Below, piece by piece: positions 45,423 to 52,564 of a stretch of DNA of 64,000 nt (positions within the stretch are counted from its first letter, which is position 1; each line of letters opens with the position of its first letter). The position numbers and the translations under genes are program-made. The notes under the pieces are model-generated. The model was given only the letters and a program-made list of their open reading frames with translations. It made no database searches and had not been told where the DNA came from. The stretch is from Clostridiaceae bacterium (GTDB lineage: Bacteria > Bacillota_I > Bacilli_A > Erysipelotrichales > Coprobacillaceae): the NCBI GenBank assembly GCA_902363625.1, contig CABJAS010000006.1, forward strand, positions 1 to 64,000, in the 5' to 3' direction.

Positions 45423-45474
45423 GAAAAGCGAGCCCATATTGAAAACGCGCTTAACGTTTCAATAAAGTCTCGCT
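45423..45474 (-). terminator. Riboswitch-controlled terminator
   Basis: AGCGAG (3' side of the aptamer closing stem) can instead pair with CTCGCT, followed by TTTTCGTTT on the minus strand. Aptamer closure would free the transcript to continue, an ON switch. Confidence 0.6.
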
Positions 45475-45548
45475 ATTTAAACTTGCTCCGGATGAATTCA
45501 CCGTGTATTGACGGATGACAAGTACACTATTGGCTAGCTACTCCCTTT
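45464..45548 (-). ncRNA. yybP-ykoY (Mn2+) riboswitch
   Basis: The minus-strand leader has the two strongly conserved ends of this class, AAAGGGAGTAGC at the 5' end (complement of 45537-45548) and AGCGAGACTTT at the 3' end (complement of 45464-45474), which close the aptamer. The internal loops TCATCCGTCA and ATACACGG are also characteristic. It lies about 70 nt before the P-type ATPase start. Known members bind Mn2+ and turn on efflux genes. Confidence 0.88.
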
Positions 45549-45586
45549 ATGATTAATATCATACTCGATTAAAATTTAGTTGTCAA

Positions 45587-46267
45587 CTAAAAATTCTGGA
45601 GCGATGCGTCTTGTCCGTAAACAGATTTAAAATCTTGATTGAAGTCTTTAACGGCTTTATCGATTGAGGGATGGCTTAATGCTGCCGCAATAACATCCAC
45701 ACCCATCGTAGCGGTTTGTGCGCCTTTCATAAAAGCATTATTGACTTGATTCATGTTTTTAAAACTCGCTGCAAGAATTTTTGTTGGATAATGATACTTT
45801 TCAATCATTTTAGAAAGACTTTCAATCACTTCTAAAGGATCAATATTAAGATTTTCCATTCGATTATAATAGGGAGCAATAAAATCAGCTCCGGCTTCCA
45901 TTGCCATTAACCCTTGTGCCACTGTATAAATGGCAGTAGCAGTGATATGAACTCCTTTTTGCTTTAACTGATGCATCGCCTTTAATCCTTCTTCATTCGT
46001 AGGAATCTTAATGTAAACAAGTGAATCCACTTTTTCTAAGATAGTCATAGCATCTTGTATCATTCCTTCACAATCCTCAGAAACTACCTGAACATGTAAT
46101 GTTTTTTCATTTCCGATCAGTTCACGTATTTGGCGAAGATGAGCAAACAGGTCAATCTTTCCTTCTCTTTTTAAAATAGTTGGATTGCTGGTCACTCCCG
46201 TAATTTTAACAATCTCCTGATATTTTTTTATTTCTTCTAAATTAGCCGTATCTAATAAGTATTCCAT
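45587..46267 (-). CDS. Transaldolase-family protein (fructose-6-phosphate aldolase-like)
   Basis: A 226-residue short transaldolase (TalC/FSA group). Motifs: MEYLLDTANLEEIKKY, ITGVTSNPTILKREG, the Schiff-base Lys in LVYIKIPTNEEGLKA (near residue 86), HITATAIYTVAQG and FIAPYYNRMEN, then ILAASFKN. It follows the glycyl radical enzyme by 11 nt. The same pairing occurs in Escherichia coli (pflD/ybiW with fsa), suggesting a shared three-carbon or sugar pathway. Confidence 0.9.
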   Translation of the reverse strand: MEYLLDTANLEEIKKYQEIVKITGVTSNPTILKREGKIDLFAHLRQIRELIGNEKTLHVQVVSEDCEGMIQDAMTILEKVDSLVYIKIPTNEEGLKAMHQLKQKGVHITATAIYTVAQGLMAMEAGADFIAPYYNRMENLNIDPLEVIESLSKMIEKYHYPTKILAASFKNMNQVNNAFMKGAQTATMGVDVIAAALSHPSIDKAVKDFNQDFKSVYGQDASLQNF

Positions 46268-46278
46268 TTTATTTTCTC

Positions 46279-48684
46279 CTATAGTATATGCTCCGTACGA
46301 GCAATGATGTCATCTTGAGTCGTCTTTGATAAAACATTGAAGAATGCTGAGTATCCAGCCACACGAACAATCAGATCACGATGCTTTTCCGGATGAACCT
46401 GAGCGTCGATCAAGGTGTCACGTGACACTACATTATATTGAACATGGAAGCCATGCAGACGATTGAAAAAAGTTCTTAATAAGAAAATCAGTTTTTCTCT
46501 GTCTTCTTCTTTTTCTAAGACCTGCGGAGTTACCTTTTGATTAAGCAGAACACCACCGGTAATCTCTTTTGTCGGCAGTTTTGACACGGATTTAAATACG
46601 GCGGTCGGTCCATGTATATCCATCGCGTGAGTAGGTGAGCAGCCCTCTGCTAATGGTGTATAGGCATGACGTCCGTCAGGTGTCGCCATAGTACCTAACC
46701 CCTGTCCGACATTGGCAGAAATAGATGATGTTCCGGCATATCGAGTTCCCCCAATAGGACCTCTTTGATAGCGGGTATTCGGATATTTTACCACTTCATC
46801 AATATAGCTCTGGTAAGCTTTAGTCACCAGTAAATCCACATAATCGTCATCATTTCCGTATTTTGGTGCTGCCAGCAGCATCTTTTGAATGCGCGTTCCT
46901 TCTTCACCGCTAAAATCATTCATTAACGCCTCCCATAGCTGTGCAGGCGTAATCCATTTCTTTTCAAATACACATTGTTTAATTGCTGCTAAAGAATCCG
47001 CCAGATTGGCAATTCCCACTTGCAATCCACTGATGAAGTCATAAATTGCACCGCCTTCTTTTAATGTCTTTCCACGTCCGATACAATCTTTAGTTAAAGC
47101 AGAGCATAGTACATCAGGGACATCCGCTTCCAATACGAGATCACAGGTATTTTCAATAATAACACTGTGACGTGTAATTTGACGAATCACTTTATCCCAA
47201 GCTGCTTCGAGTTCTTCATATCTTTGCATCGCTGTGAAATGTCCTGACCCTTCCACTAATTTTTTACCGCTTTTGGGATCTACTCCATCATTCATCACAA
47301 TCAGCAATGATTTAGGAAAGTTAATAAAGCTCATTCCGGTACAGCGGTATCCCCATTTTCCGGGCACAGCTACTTCTACACAGCCAATCGCACTATAGTT
47401 ATAAGCATCTTTTTCACTGATGCCACGCTCAATAAAAGACGGAATGATAATCTCATCATTATTGAATGCCGGCATTCCTGTTCCTAATCGAATCATTTCA
47501 ATACATTCTTTCATAAAGCCTTCATCTAACCCGGCATGATAGCGTACTGTCAAATTAGGCTGAGGCAGTTTCGTCTGTGCCACACTCTTTAAGATCAAAT
47601 AAGTAAGCGGGTTTACTGCATCCTGATGATCGGTCGTTTGTCCGCCGATTGTAACATTCTGATATAAAGGACTTCCAGCACTGAATTGTGTATGTGACCA
47701 ACTGCGAATCTTATTAATTGTATACGTTTTAATCCATAAATTCGTCAGTAGTTCGACAGCTTCTTCATTTGTCAGAATACCTTGATCAATATCCTTTTGA
47801 TAGTAAGCAAACAGATACTGATCCATTCTGCCATAAGATAAAGAATGCCCATTTGATTCAATTTGCAATACTAGATGAACCAGCCACATCGATTGAATCG
47901 CCTCATAAAAATTATCGGCAGATAGATAAGGGACTTTCCCCATCATTTGTGCAATTTTATTGAGTTCCTCTTTTCGCTTTACATCTTGTGTTTCCATTGC
48001 CTTTTGTTTAGCTAATTGCTGATATCTTTGGGCAAAATTACGAACGGCTTCAATCACGATTAAGATTGCCTGATAAAAATGATACTGTTTTAATACACGA
48101 AAATCAGTTAAATCCAGCTTTGCCAGCATTTCTTTTGTGTAATCCTCATAATATTTTAAGCCATGCTGCATAATCATGCCATAATCTACCGCTAAATGAG
48201 CATCACCGGAAGTAATATTTCCTTCTGCTTTAATAATTCCCAGATCATAAAACAGTCGGCTTTCTTTTGGTATTGCCGCCAAGCCTTTGTCTTTAGTAGT
48301 ATTATGATACCAGAATGGGGCAATCTCTCGCAGCTGTTCCTTTGTTTCCTCTGTAATATAAAAGACATCTCCGTCTCTTTTTTCAAACTCATCTAATTCC
48401 GCAATAACCCAATCCATAGCATATTCAGGAAAAATCGGTGCTGAACGATTGCTTGATGCTTGATTTCCTACAATAAGCGTATCCTCTTCAATAAAGATCT
48501 TCATATTCTCTAATATATTTTTCAGCATATAGGCGCGTTTTAATATTGTTGGCTGATCTGCATGTTCCCTATAACTTTCTGTCGCTAAAACGGCACGTGT
48601 TGCATCAACATATGGTTTTTGGCTTAATACCTCTTCTCTAAAAGCTTCCATTCTTTTCGTTAAATGTCCAAAATAAGCTTCCAT
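46279..48684 (-). CDS. Glycyl radical enzyme of the PFL2/dehydratase group
   Basis: An 801-residue glycyl radical enzyme. The thiyl Cys is Cys435 in SAIGCVEVAVPGKWGYRC, with the CVE Glu437 typical of dehydratase-type members rather than the CC pair of pyruvate formate-lyase. The radical Gly is Gly777 in LIVRVAGYSAFF. This is the YbiW/PflD kind whose substrate is unsettled; C-C or C-O cleavage of a polyol or sugar-like compound is possible. The activase is probably at 14186. The promoter is flanked by two TTTCATATGAAA palindromes. GAGGAA SD before the ATG. Confidence 0.93.
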   Translation of the reverse strand: MEAYFGHLTKRMEAFREEVLSQKPYVDATRAVLATESYREHADQPTILKRAYMLKNILENMKIFIEEDTLIVGNQASSNRSAPIFPEYAMDWVIAELDEFEKRDGDVFYITEETKEQLREIAPFWYHNTTKDKGLAAIPKESRLFYDLGIIKAEGNITSGDAHLAVDYGMIMQHGLKYYEDYTKEMLAKLDLTDFRVLKQYHFYQAILIVIEAVRNFAQRYQQLAKQKAMETQDVKRKEELNKIAQMMGKVPYLSADNFYEAIQSMWLVHLVLQIESNGHSLSYGRMDQYLFAYYQKDIDQGILTNEEAVELLTNLWIKTYTINKIRSWSHTQFSAGSPLYQNVTIGGQTTDHQDAVNPLTYLILKSVAQTKLPQPNLTVRYHAGLDEGFMKECIEMIRLGTGMPAFNNDEIIIPSFIERGISEKDAYNYSAIGCVEVAVPGKWGYRCTGMSFINFPKSLLIVMNDGVDPKSGKKLVEGSGHFTAMQRYEELEAAWDKVIRQITRHSVIIENTCDLVLEADVPDVLCSALTKDCIGRGKTLKEGGAIYDFISGLQVGIANLADSLAAIKQCVFEKKWITPAQLWEALMNDFSGEEGTRIQKMLLAAPKYGNDDDYVDLLVTKAYQSYIDEVVKYPNTRYQRGPIGGTRYAGTSSISANVGQGLGTMATPDGRHAYTPLAEGCSPTHAMDIHGPTAVFKSVSKLPTKEITGGVLLNQKVTPQVLEKEEDREKLIFLLRTFFNRLHGFHVQYNVVSRDTLIDAQVHPEKHRDLIVRVAGYSAFFNVLSKTTQDDIIARTEHIL

Positions 48685-48697
48685 TCTATTTCCTCGC

Positions 48698-48709
48698 TTT
48701 CATATGAAA
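48698..48709. promoter_or_regulatory. Palindromic operator TTTCATATGAAA, copy 1
   Basis: Perfect 12-bp palindrome in the leader of the glycyl radical enzyme operon, about 20 bp downstream of its transcription start. An identical copy lies 72 bp away and a one-mismatch copy at 14098. Confidence 0.65.
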
Positions 48710-48735
48710 CTATTTTACATTTTACTTGCAATTAA

Positions 48736-48764
48736 AATATATCATTCTTTTATTTATTAGTCAA
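48736..48764 (-). promoter_or_regulatory. Promoter of the glycyl radical enzyme operon
   Basis: -35 TTGACT (complement of 48759-48764) and -10 TATATT (complement of 48736-48741), 17 bp apart, lying between the two palindromes. Confidence 0.65.
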
Positions 48765-48769
48765 TCTTA

Positions 48770-48781
48770 TTTCATATGAAA
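48770..48781. promoter_or_regulatory. Palindromic operator TTTCATATGAAA, copy 2
   Basis: Identical to the copy at 48698, centred about 10 bp upstream of the -35 box. The pair brackets the promoter, a layout suited to repression by looping or to mixed control. Confidence 0.65.
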
Positions 48782-48794
48782 GTTAAATATGTTT

Positions 48795-48820
48795 AAAAGA
48801 AAAAGATCTTTCGATCTTTT
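48795..48820 (-). terminator. Terminator of the zinc-ribbon gene
   Basis: AAAAGATC/GATCTTTT with a 4-nt loop overlapping the stop codon, followed on the minus strand by TTTTTCTTTT. Confidence 0.8.
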
Positions 48821-49211
48821 AAAAGAATACATATCTGAATCGTAATAAGAATATTATAACCACCACAACCACAATCACCGTAATTGCTATCGTATTCTGT
48901 TTTGATGCCATTTTATTTAGTTCATTCATTTCACGGTCTGTCATTTTAGTGCTGCGAAAATTTTGACCATTCATTAATTTATTGAACATTTTTTCTGCCG
49001 ATGTATGTGCACTATATTGTTCTATACGATTAAAGTCGTTTAATTTCACCTTAGGTGTCACTTTAGCCGTATCAAATTCTCTTGGTTTAAACGTTGTCTC
49101 AATATGATCAAATCGGTTGAGTGCTCTTTTCTTTTTCAGCATTCGCCCGCAGTTTAAACAATAATCATCATTTTCATAAAGTTTATTATGACAGTATGGG
49201 CAATATTTCAT
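48819..49211 (-). CDS. Zinc-ribbon membrane protein
   Basis: A 130-residue protein with an N-terminal zinc ribbon (MKYCPYCHNKLYENDDYCLNCGRML, two CxxC pairs, residues 4-22), a polar linker, and a C-terminal tail anchor (TIAITVIVVVVVIIFLLRFRYVFF, about 107-130). The ribbon should face the cytoplasm. Such proteins are common in Firmicutes and mostly uncharacterised. No SD partner gene; it is a single transcript. Confidence 0.75.
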   Translation of the reverse strand: MKYCPYCHNKLYENDDYCLNCGRMLKKKRALNRFDHIETTFKPREFDTAKVTPKVKLNDFNRIEQYSAHTSAEKMFNKLMNGQNFRSTKMTDREMNELNKMASKQNTIAITVIVVVVVIIFLLRFRYVFF

Positions 49212-49322
49212 TTTAATCCCCTCCCCATTTACTATACTCCAGTTACTTTTATTGTAGCACTAATATAAGGAAAGAGGTGAGAATTATTGTGAATTTTCAC
49301 ACTCCTTTAACATCTTTCGTGC

Positions 49323-49645
49323 TTATTGCCTATTATTCGCTTTATACTTATCTGCAATTTCTATTAGTTTTATTCTCGCAGAATATATATCTGTGGTGGA
49401 TAGGTCTTAAACAGCCACTTTTACAAGCTTAGGACTGAAATTCCATCACAATTTCTATGCCATAAGCAATACTGATACACTTTCCAATACAGAGATTACC
49501 ATGTCTTGGCTAATAGTCTCTCAGCCATTTTAATTGTTAAAGTAAGTAAACCAATATAAATATTTTTTGTCTCTACTCCATTTTTCACATACAATATCCT
49601 TGATCCCCACATTGGGATGCAAATCATAAGTGTCATCTAATCTTT
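49323..49645 (-). pseudogene. Probable decayed gene in the 49.2-49.7 kb gap
   Basis: The minus strand carries protein-like pieces in shifting frames: RLDDTYDLHPNVGIKDIV, then IYIGLLTLTIKMAERLLAKT, GNLCIGKCISIAYGIEIVME, and DLSTTDIYSARIKLIEIADK followed by YKANNRQ and a stop. Codon use looks coding, but stops and frameshifts break it every 20-40 codons. I cannot name the parent gene. The rest of the gap (49646-49742) holds the promoter of the HD gene. Confidence 0.4.
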
Positions 49646-49742
49646 TTTCTATTTATAAGATGCAGACCTGATATATAAAAATGATTTCTAAAGTGTTAAA
49701 GAAAGATAAATCTATGATAAAATAAAAGCGGAGGTATTCACC

Positions 49743-50363
49743 ATGCACATTGATTTAACCGACTATTCCTATCTTACGCCTTTATCAAAGAGAATTGATT
49801 TGAGAGAGGATTGTAAAAACTTGCTTTGTCTGCATCATAAAGAAAAAACATGGGAACATGTTCAGCAGGTAGCTAAGGTGGCTCAAGATTTGGCACTTGC
49901 TTATTCTATTGATCCACAATCAGCTTATATCTGCGGTTTACTGCATGACATCAGTGCTATTATAAAACCTGAAGACATGTTAGTGTTGATGAAAGAAAAT
50001 CAGCAGGATATTGATCCTGCGGAAGAAAAATATCCTTTTTTACTTCATCAAAAAATATCTGCCTTGATTGCACAAGATTATTTTCAATTAAGCGATCCAA
50101 TACTCCTTTCAGCAATAGCCTGTCATACCACATTGCATAAACAGCCAACAAAGCTGGATATGATTTTATTTTTAGCGGATAAGATAGCTTGGGATCAAGC
50201 AGGGGAAGCACCTTATCTGCAAGCCCTTAGAGCTTCATTAACCCACTCGTTAGAACACGCCTGTCTAACCTATATCGACTATCTATTTGATGAAGGCAAT
50301 CTGCTTTACCCTCATCATGACTTAGTTGAAGCACGTCAGTATTTAAAGGAGTCAGCATTATGA
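49743..50363 (+). CDS. HD-domain phosphohydrolase, YqeK-like
   Basis: A 206-residue HD protein. Metal-binding residues: His in KTWEHVQQVAKVAQDLA (near residue 38), the HD pair in YICGLLHDISAI (near 67), His in ACHTTLHKQP and Asp in FLADKIAWD (near 142). The layout matches YqeK, the symmetric Ap4A hydrolase of Firmicutes, though the neighbouring nadD gene usual for yqeK is missing. A GGAGG SD is 8 nt before the ATG. Confidence 0.82.
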   Translation: MHIDLTDYSYLTPLSKRIDLREDCKNLLCLHHKEKTWEHVQQVAKVAQDLALAYSIDPQSAYICGLLHDISAIIKPEDMLVLMKENQQDIDPAEEKYPFLLHQKISALIAQDYFQLSDPILLSAIACHTTLHKQPTKLDMILFLADKIAWDQAGEAPYLQALRASLTHSLEHACLTYIDYLFDEGNLLYPHHDLVEARQYLKESAL

Positions 50364-50572
50364 AAATTAAGCGTTTCATGATTTTAGCTGGTATTTTTAT
50401 TTTAACACTTATTCCCAATTATCTGATTTATAGAAGAGTTATCTATTCCTATTTATTTGATATTCGCTCCTTTTATCTGTTTAAGTTTATCAATACGCCA
50501 TATTTTGCGGCTGACGGGGACTGGTTCATTAAAGCAAATGATATTTTCTTAAAAGTTAAACTTGCAATCTAA
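50360..50572 (+). CDS. Small membrane protein downstream of the HD gene
   Basis: A 70-residue protein with one N-terminal membrane segment (MKIKRFMILAGIFILTLIPNYLIY) and a polar C-terminal part. Its ATG overlaps the HD gene stop by 4 nt (ATGA) and has an AGGAG SD, so it is co-translated. I do not recognise a family. Confidence 0.55.
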   Translation: MKIKRFMILAGIFILTLIPNYLIYRRVIYSYLFDIRSFYLFKFINTPYFAADGDWFIKANDIFLKVKLAI

Positions 50573-50639
50573 TAAAAACACATTGAAACAAAAGAAATAA
50601 TACAATTTCAAGATGCTATATTTTACATTTTTGATATGG

Positions 50640-50645
50640 TATAAT
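50640..50645 (+). promoter_or_regulatory. -10 box before the leader peptide
   Basis: TATAAT preceded by TGG, an extended -10 form (TGGTATAAT); no clear -35. It would start an mRNA near 50652 that carries the 6-codon leader and the alpha/beta hydrolase. Confidence 0.5.
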
Positions 50646-50679
50646 ATACGGAGAAGTAATTGGAGAGGAGGATTGCTTT

Positions 50680-50700
50680 ATGGGTATATTTGTTAGATAA
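50680..50700 (+). CDS. Six-residue leader peptide MGIFVR
   Basis: A strong SD (GAGGAGG, 7 nt upstream) precedes ATG and only six codons before TAA. Such tiny, well-translated frames ahead of drug-related genes often act as ribosome sensors. It sits between a good promoter and the hairpins at 50702-50759 in front of the alpha/beta hydrolase. Confidence 0.55.
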   Translation: MGIFVR

Positions 50701-50701
50701 T

Positions 50702-50767
50702 AGCAAGGTGTATCTTTGTTATTACGTTACGTCTTGCTAATCGGACATTAAACAAAGATTAGGAGGA
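50702..50767 (+). promoter_or_regulatory. Alternative hairpins that can hide the hydrolase SD
   Basis: AGCAAG (50702-50707) can pair with CTTGCT (50733-50738). Alternatively ATCTTTGTT (50712-50720) pairs perfectly with AACAAAGAT (50751-50759), which directly abuts the AGGAGG SD of the hydrolase gene. A ribosome stalled on the leader could change the fold. Confidence 0.5.
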
Positions 50768-50773
50768 AAAAAT

Positions 50774-51526
50774 ATGTCATATTTTATATATCAATCAAAA
50801 AAGGTATTTTATAGTGAAACAGGAAACGGAACTCCAGTGATTATGTTACATGGTGACACAGCGTCATCAACTATGTTTAAAATGCTGTTACCTTTATATC
50901 AAGAAAACTTCAAAGTAATCTTGATTGATTTTCTAGGTAACGGAAAATCCGACAGAGTAGATGAATTCCCAGCTGACTTATGGATTACACAAGCCCAACA
51001 AGTCATTGCACTAATAGAACATTTGAACTACAGGAAGGTAAATCTAATCGGTACAAGTGGTGGCGCATGGGTGGCTGTCAATACGGCATTGGAACGACCC
51101 GACCTCATAAATAAGGTTGTTGCAGATAGTTTTGACGGTAGAACACTCGCAAACGATTTTTCCAAAAATCTGGTATCAGAAAGAAACTTTTCTAAAAATG
51201 ATGAATTTGCAAAGCAGTTTTATGAATGGTGTCAAGGTGATGATTGGGAAAAAGTAGTTGACCTTAATACAAAAGCATTAACCGAATGTGCAAGAAAAAA
51301 GCTACCATTATTTGTTAAACCATTAGAAACATTATCAGTTCCTATTTTATTTTTAGGAAGTCACGAAGATACAATGTGTCGAAAAGACTTGCCAAAAGAA
51401 TATGAGGAAATGAATCAACTTGTTTCAAATGGCACTATACATTTTTTCAAAAAAGGTGGACACCCAGCGATTGTATCAAACGCTGAGCTATCTGCAAAAA
51501 TAATCACTGAATTTATATATAGTTAA
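50774..51526 (+). CDS. Alpha/beta hydrolase
   Basis: A 250-residue alpha/beta hydrolase. The nucleophile is Ser95 in LIGTSGGAWVAV, with an oxyanion HG motif in IMLHGDTA (near residue 25), Asp in FLGSHEDTM (near 197) and His in KKGGHPAIV (near 230). It carries no signal peptide. The gene lies behind a leader peptide and attenuator-like hairpins, a design more usual for acquired resistance genes, and its codon use looks more AT-rich than the neighbours. Substrate unknown. Confidence 0.85.
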   Translation: MSYFIYQSKKVFYSETGNGTPVIMLHGDTASSTMFKMLLPLYQENFKVILIDFLGNGKSDRVDEFPADLWITQAQQVIALIEHLNYRKVNLIGTSGGAWVAVNTALERPDLINKVVADSFDGRTLANDFSKNLVSERNFSKNDEFAKQFYEWCQGDDWEKVVDLNTKALTECARKKLPLFVKPLETLSVPILFLGSHEDTMCRKDLPKEYEEMNQLVSNGTIHFFKKGGHPAIVSNAELSAKIITEFIYS

Positions 51527-51536
51527 GGCTATTACT

Positions 51537-51580
51537 AAGGATTAATTTCTGTATTTAACAGAAGTTGATCCTTTTAATTT
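51537..51580 (+). terminator. Terminator of the alpha/beta hydrolase
   Basis: A stem of about 16 bp, AAGGAT...ATCCTT with inner TTTCTGT/ACAGAAG, 5-nt loop, followed by CTTTTAATTTT. From 51581 to 51776 the DNA is AT-rich and shows nothing else. Confidence 0.7.
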
Positions 51581-51776
51581 TCTGCTACTCTTTGTTTATA
51601 ATAATACTCCTTTTTTTCTAAGAAAATATTATTGTAAGTTTTTATATCAAAATTACATAAAAATTTAGTAACCGCATCATTTTTATACTATTGCCATAGA
51701 TTAATCCTTATCTTGTTTTTTAAAAGTATTGGCATCAGGGGCTATGATAAAATCTCAGAATATTATCATTGAATAG

Positions 51777-51810
51777 AAAAAATCATCGATACCAGTTTTC
51801 GATGATTTTT
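51777..51810 (-). terminator. Terminator of the cutC operon
   Basis: AAAATCATCGA/TCGATGATTTT stem, with T-runs on both strands, just beyond the cutC stop. Confidence 0.8.
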
Positions 51811-51816
51811 ATATTT

Positions 51817-52563
51817 CTATTTATTTACAGTTTCTACAATCTTTTTGACTAACTCTAATGATACCACATCATAGTCATTATGATGTGCTTCGTCTGCATA
51901 AGCATACGTCACACCGTTTGCTGAAGTGGTTGAATCACTCAGCCAGTCTTTGCATGAACTGTGTACTTGATGAATCCCTGTATAGGCAATCATTTCATTC
52001 GCATTTGTCGCATTAATACCGCTTCCGGCTAAAATCTCAATGCGCCCGTTAAATTTTTCCTGAAGCTGTTTAATCATTTCTTTTCCGTCCATTGCTTTTG
52101 CTTCAAGTCCACTCGTTAACACACGGTCAACACCTAAAGCAATCAATGCTTCCATCGTCGCAAAAGGATCCTTCACACAATCAAAGGCACGATGGAATAC
52201 AGCCGTTCCATTATATTTTTTAATGATAGTGATGATCTGACGATTGCGTTCGATATCCACTTCACCTTCGGCATTCAATATTCCAAATGCCAAACCATCC
52301 GCATGATTTTGCATCAATAGTTCAGCATCTAGCAGCATCACTTTGAAATCTTCTTCATTATAATTAAATCCTGCCCCACGTGGTCGCACCATGCAGATGA
52401 TATTAAGATCAAATTCTTCTTTAACCAATTTTAAACTAGCCAATGAAGGAGTTAATCCTCCTAAATGCAGTGCGCTGTTTAACTCAATTCTTTTCGCACC
52501 GCCCAATGCTGCCATTTTTGCGTCATAGTAGCTTCCGCAGCAAATCTCAACGATCTTTTCCAT
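51817..52563 (-). CDS. cutC: CutC family protein
   Basis: A 248-residue TIM-barrel of the CutC family (once called copper homeostasis). Motifs: VEICCGSYYDAKMAALGGAKRIELNSAL, IICMVRPRGAGFNY, VFHRAFDCVKDP and RVLTSGLEAKAMDGKE. ATG 52563 fits the family start; the ATG at 52587 lies before the SD. It follows an M20 peptidase by 1 nt and a glycosylasparaginase-like gene, a context that points to glycopeptide or amino sugar use more than to copper (inference). Confidence 0.88.
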   Translation of the reverse strand: MEKIVEICCGSYYDAKMAALGGAKRIELNSALHLGGLTPSLASLKLVKEEFDLNIICMVRPRGAGFNYNEEDFKVMLLDAELLMQNHADGLAFGILNAEGEVDIERNRQIITIIKKYNGTAVFHRAFDCVKDPFATMEALIALGVDRVLTSGLEAKAMDGKEMIKQLQEKFNGRIEILAGSGINATNANEMIAYTGIHQVHSSCKDWLSDSTTSANGVTYAYADEAHHNDYDVVSLELVKKIVETVNK

Positions 52564-52564
52564 A

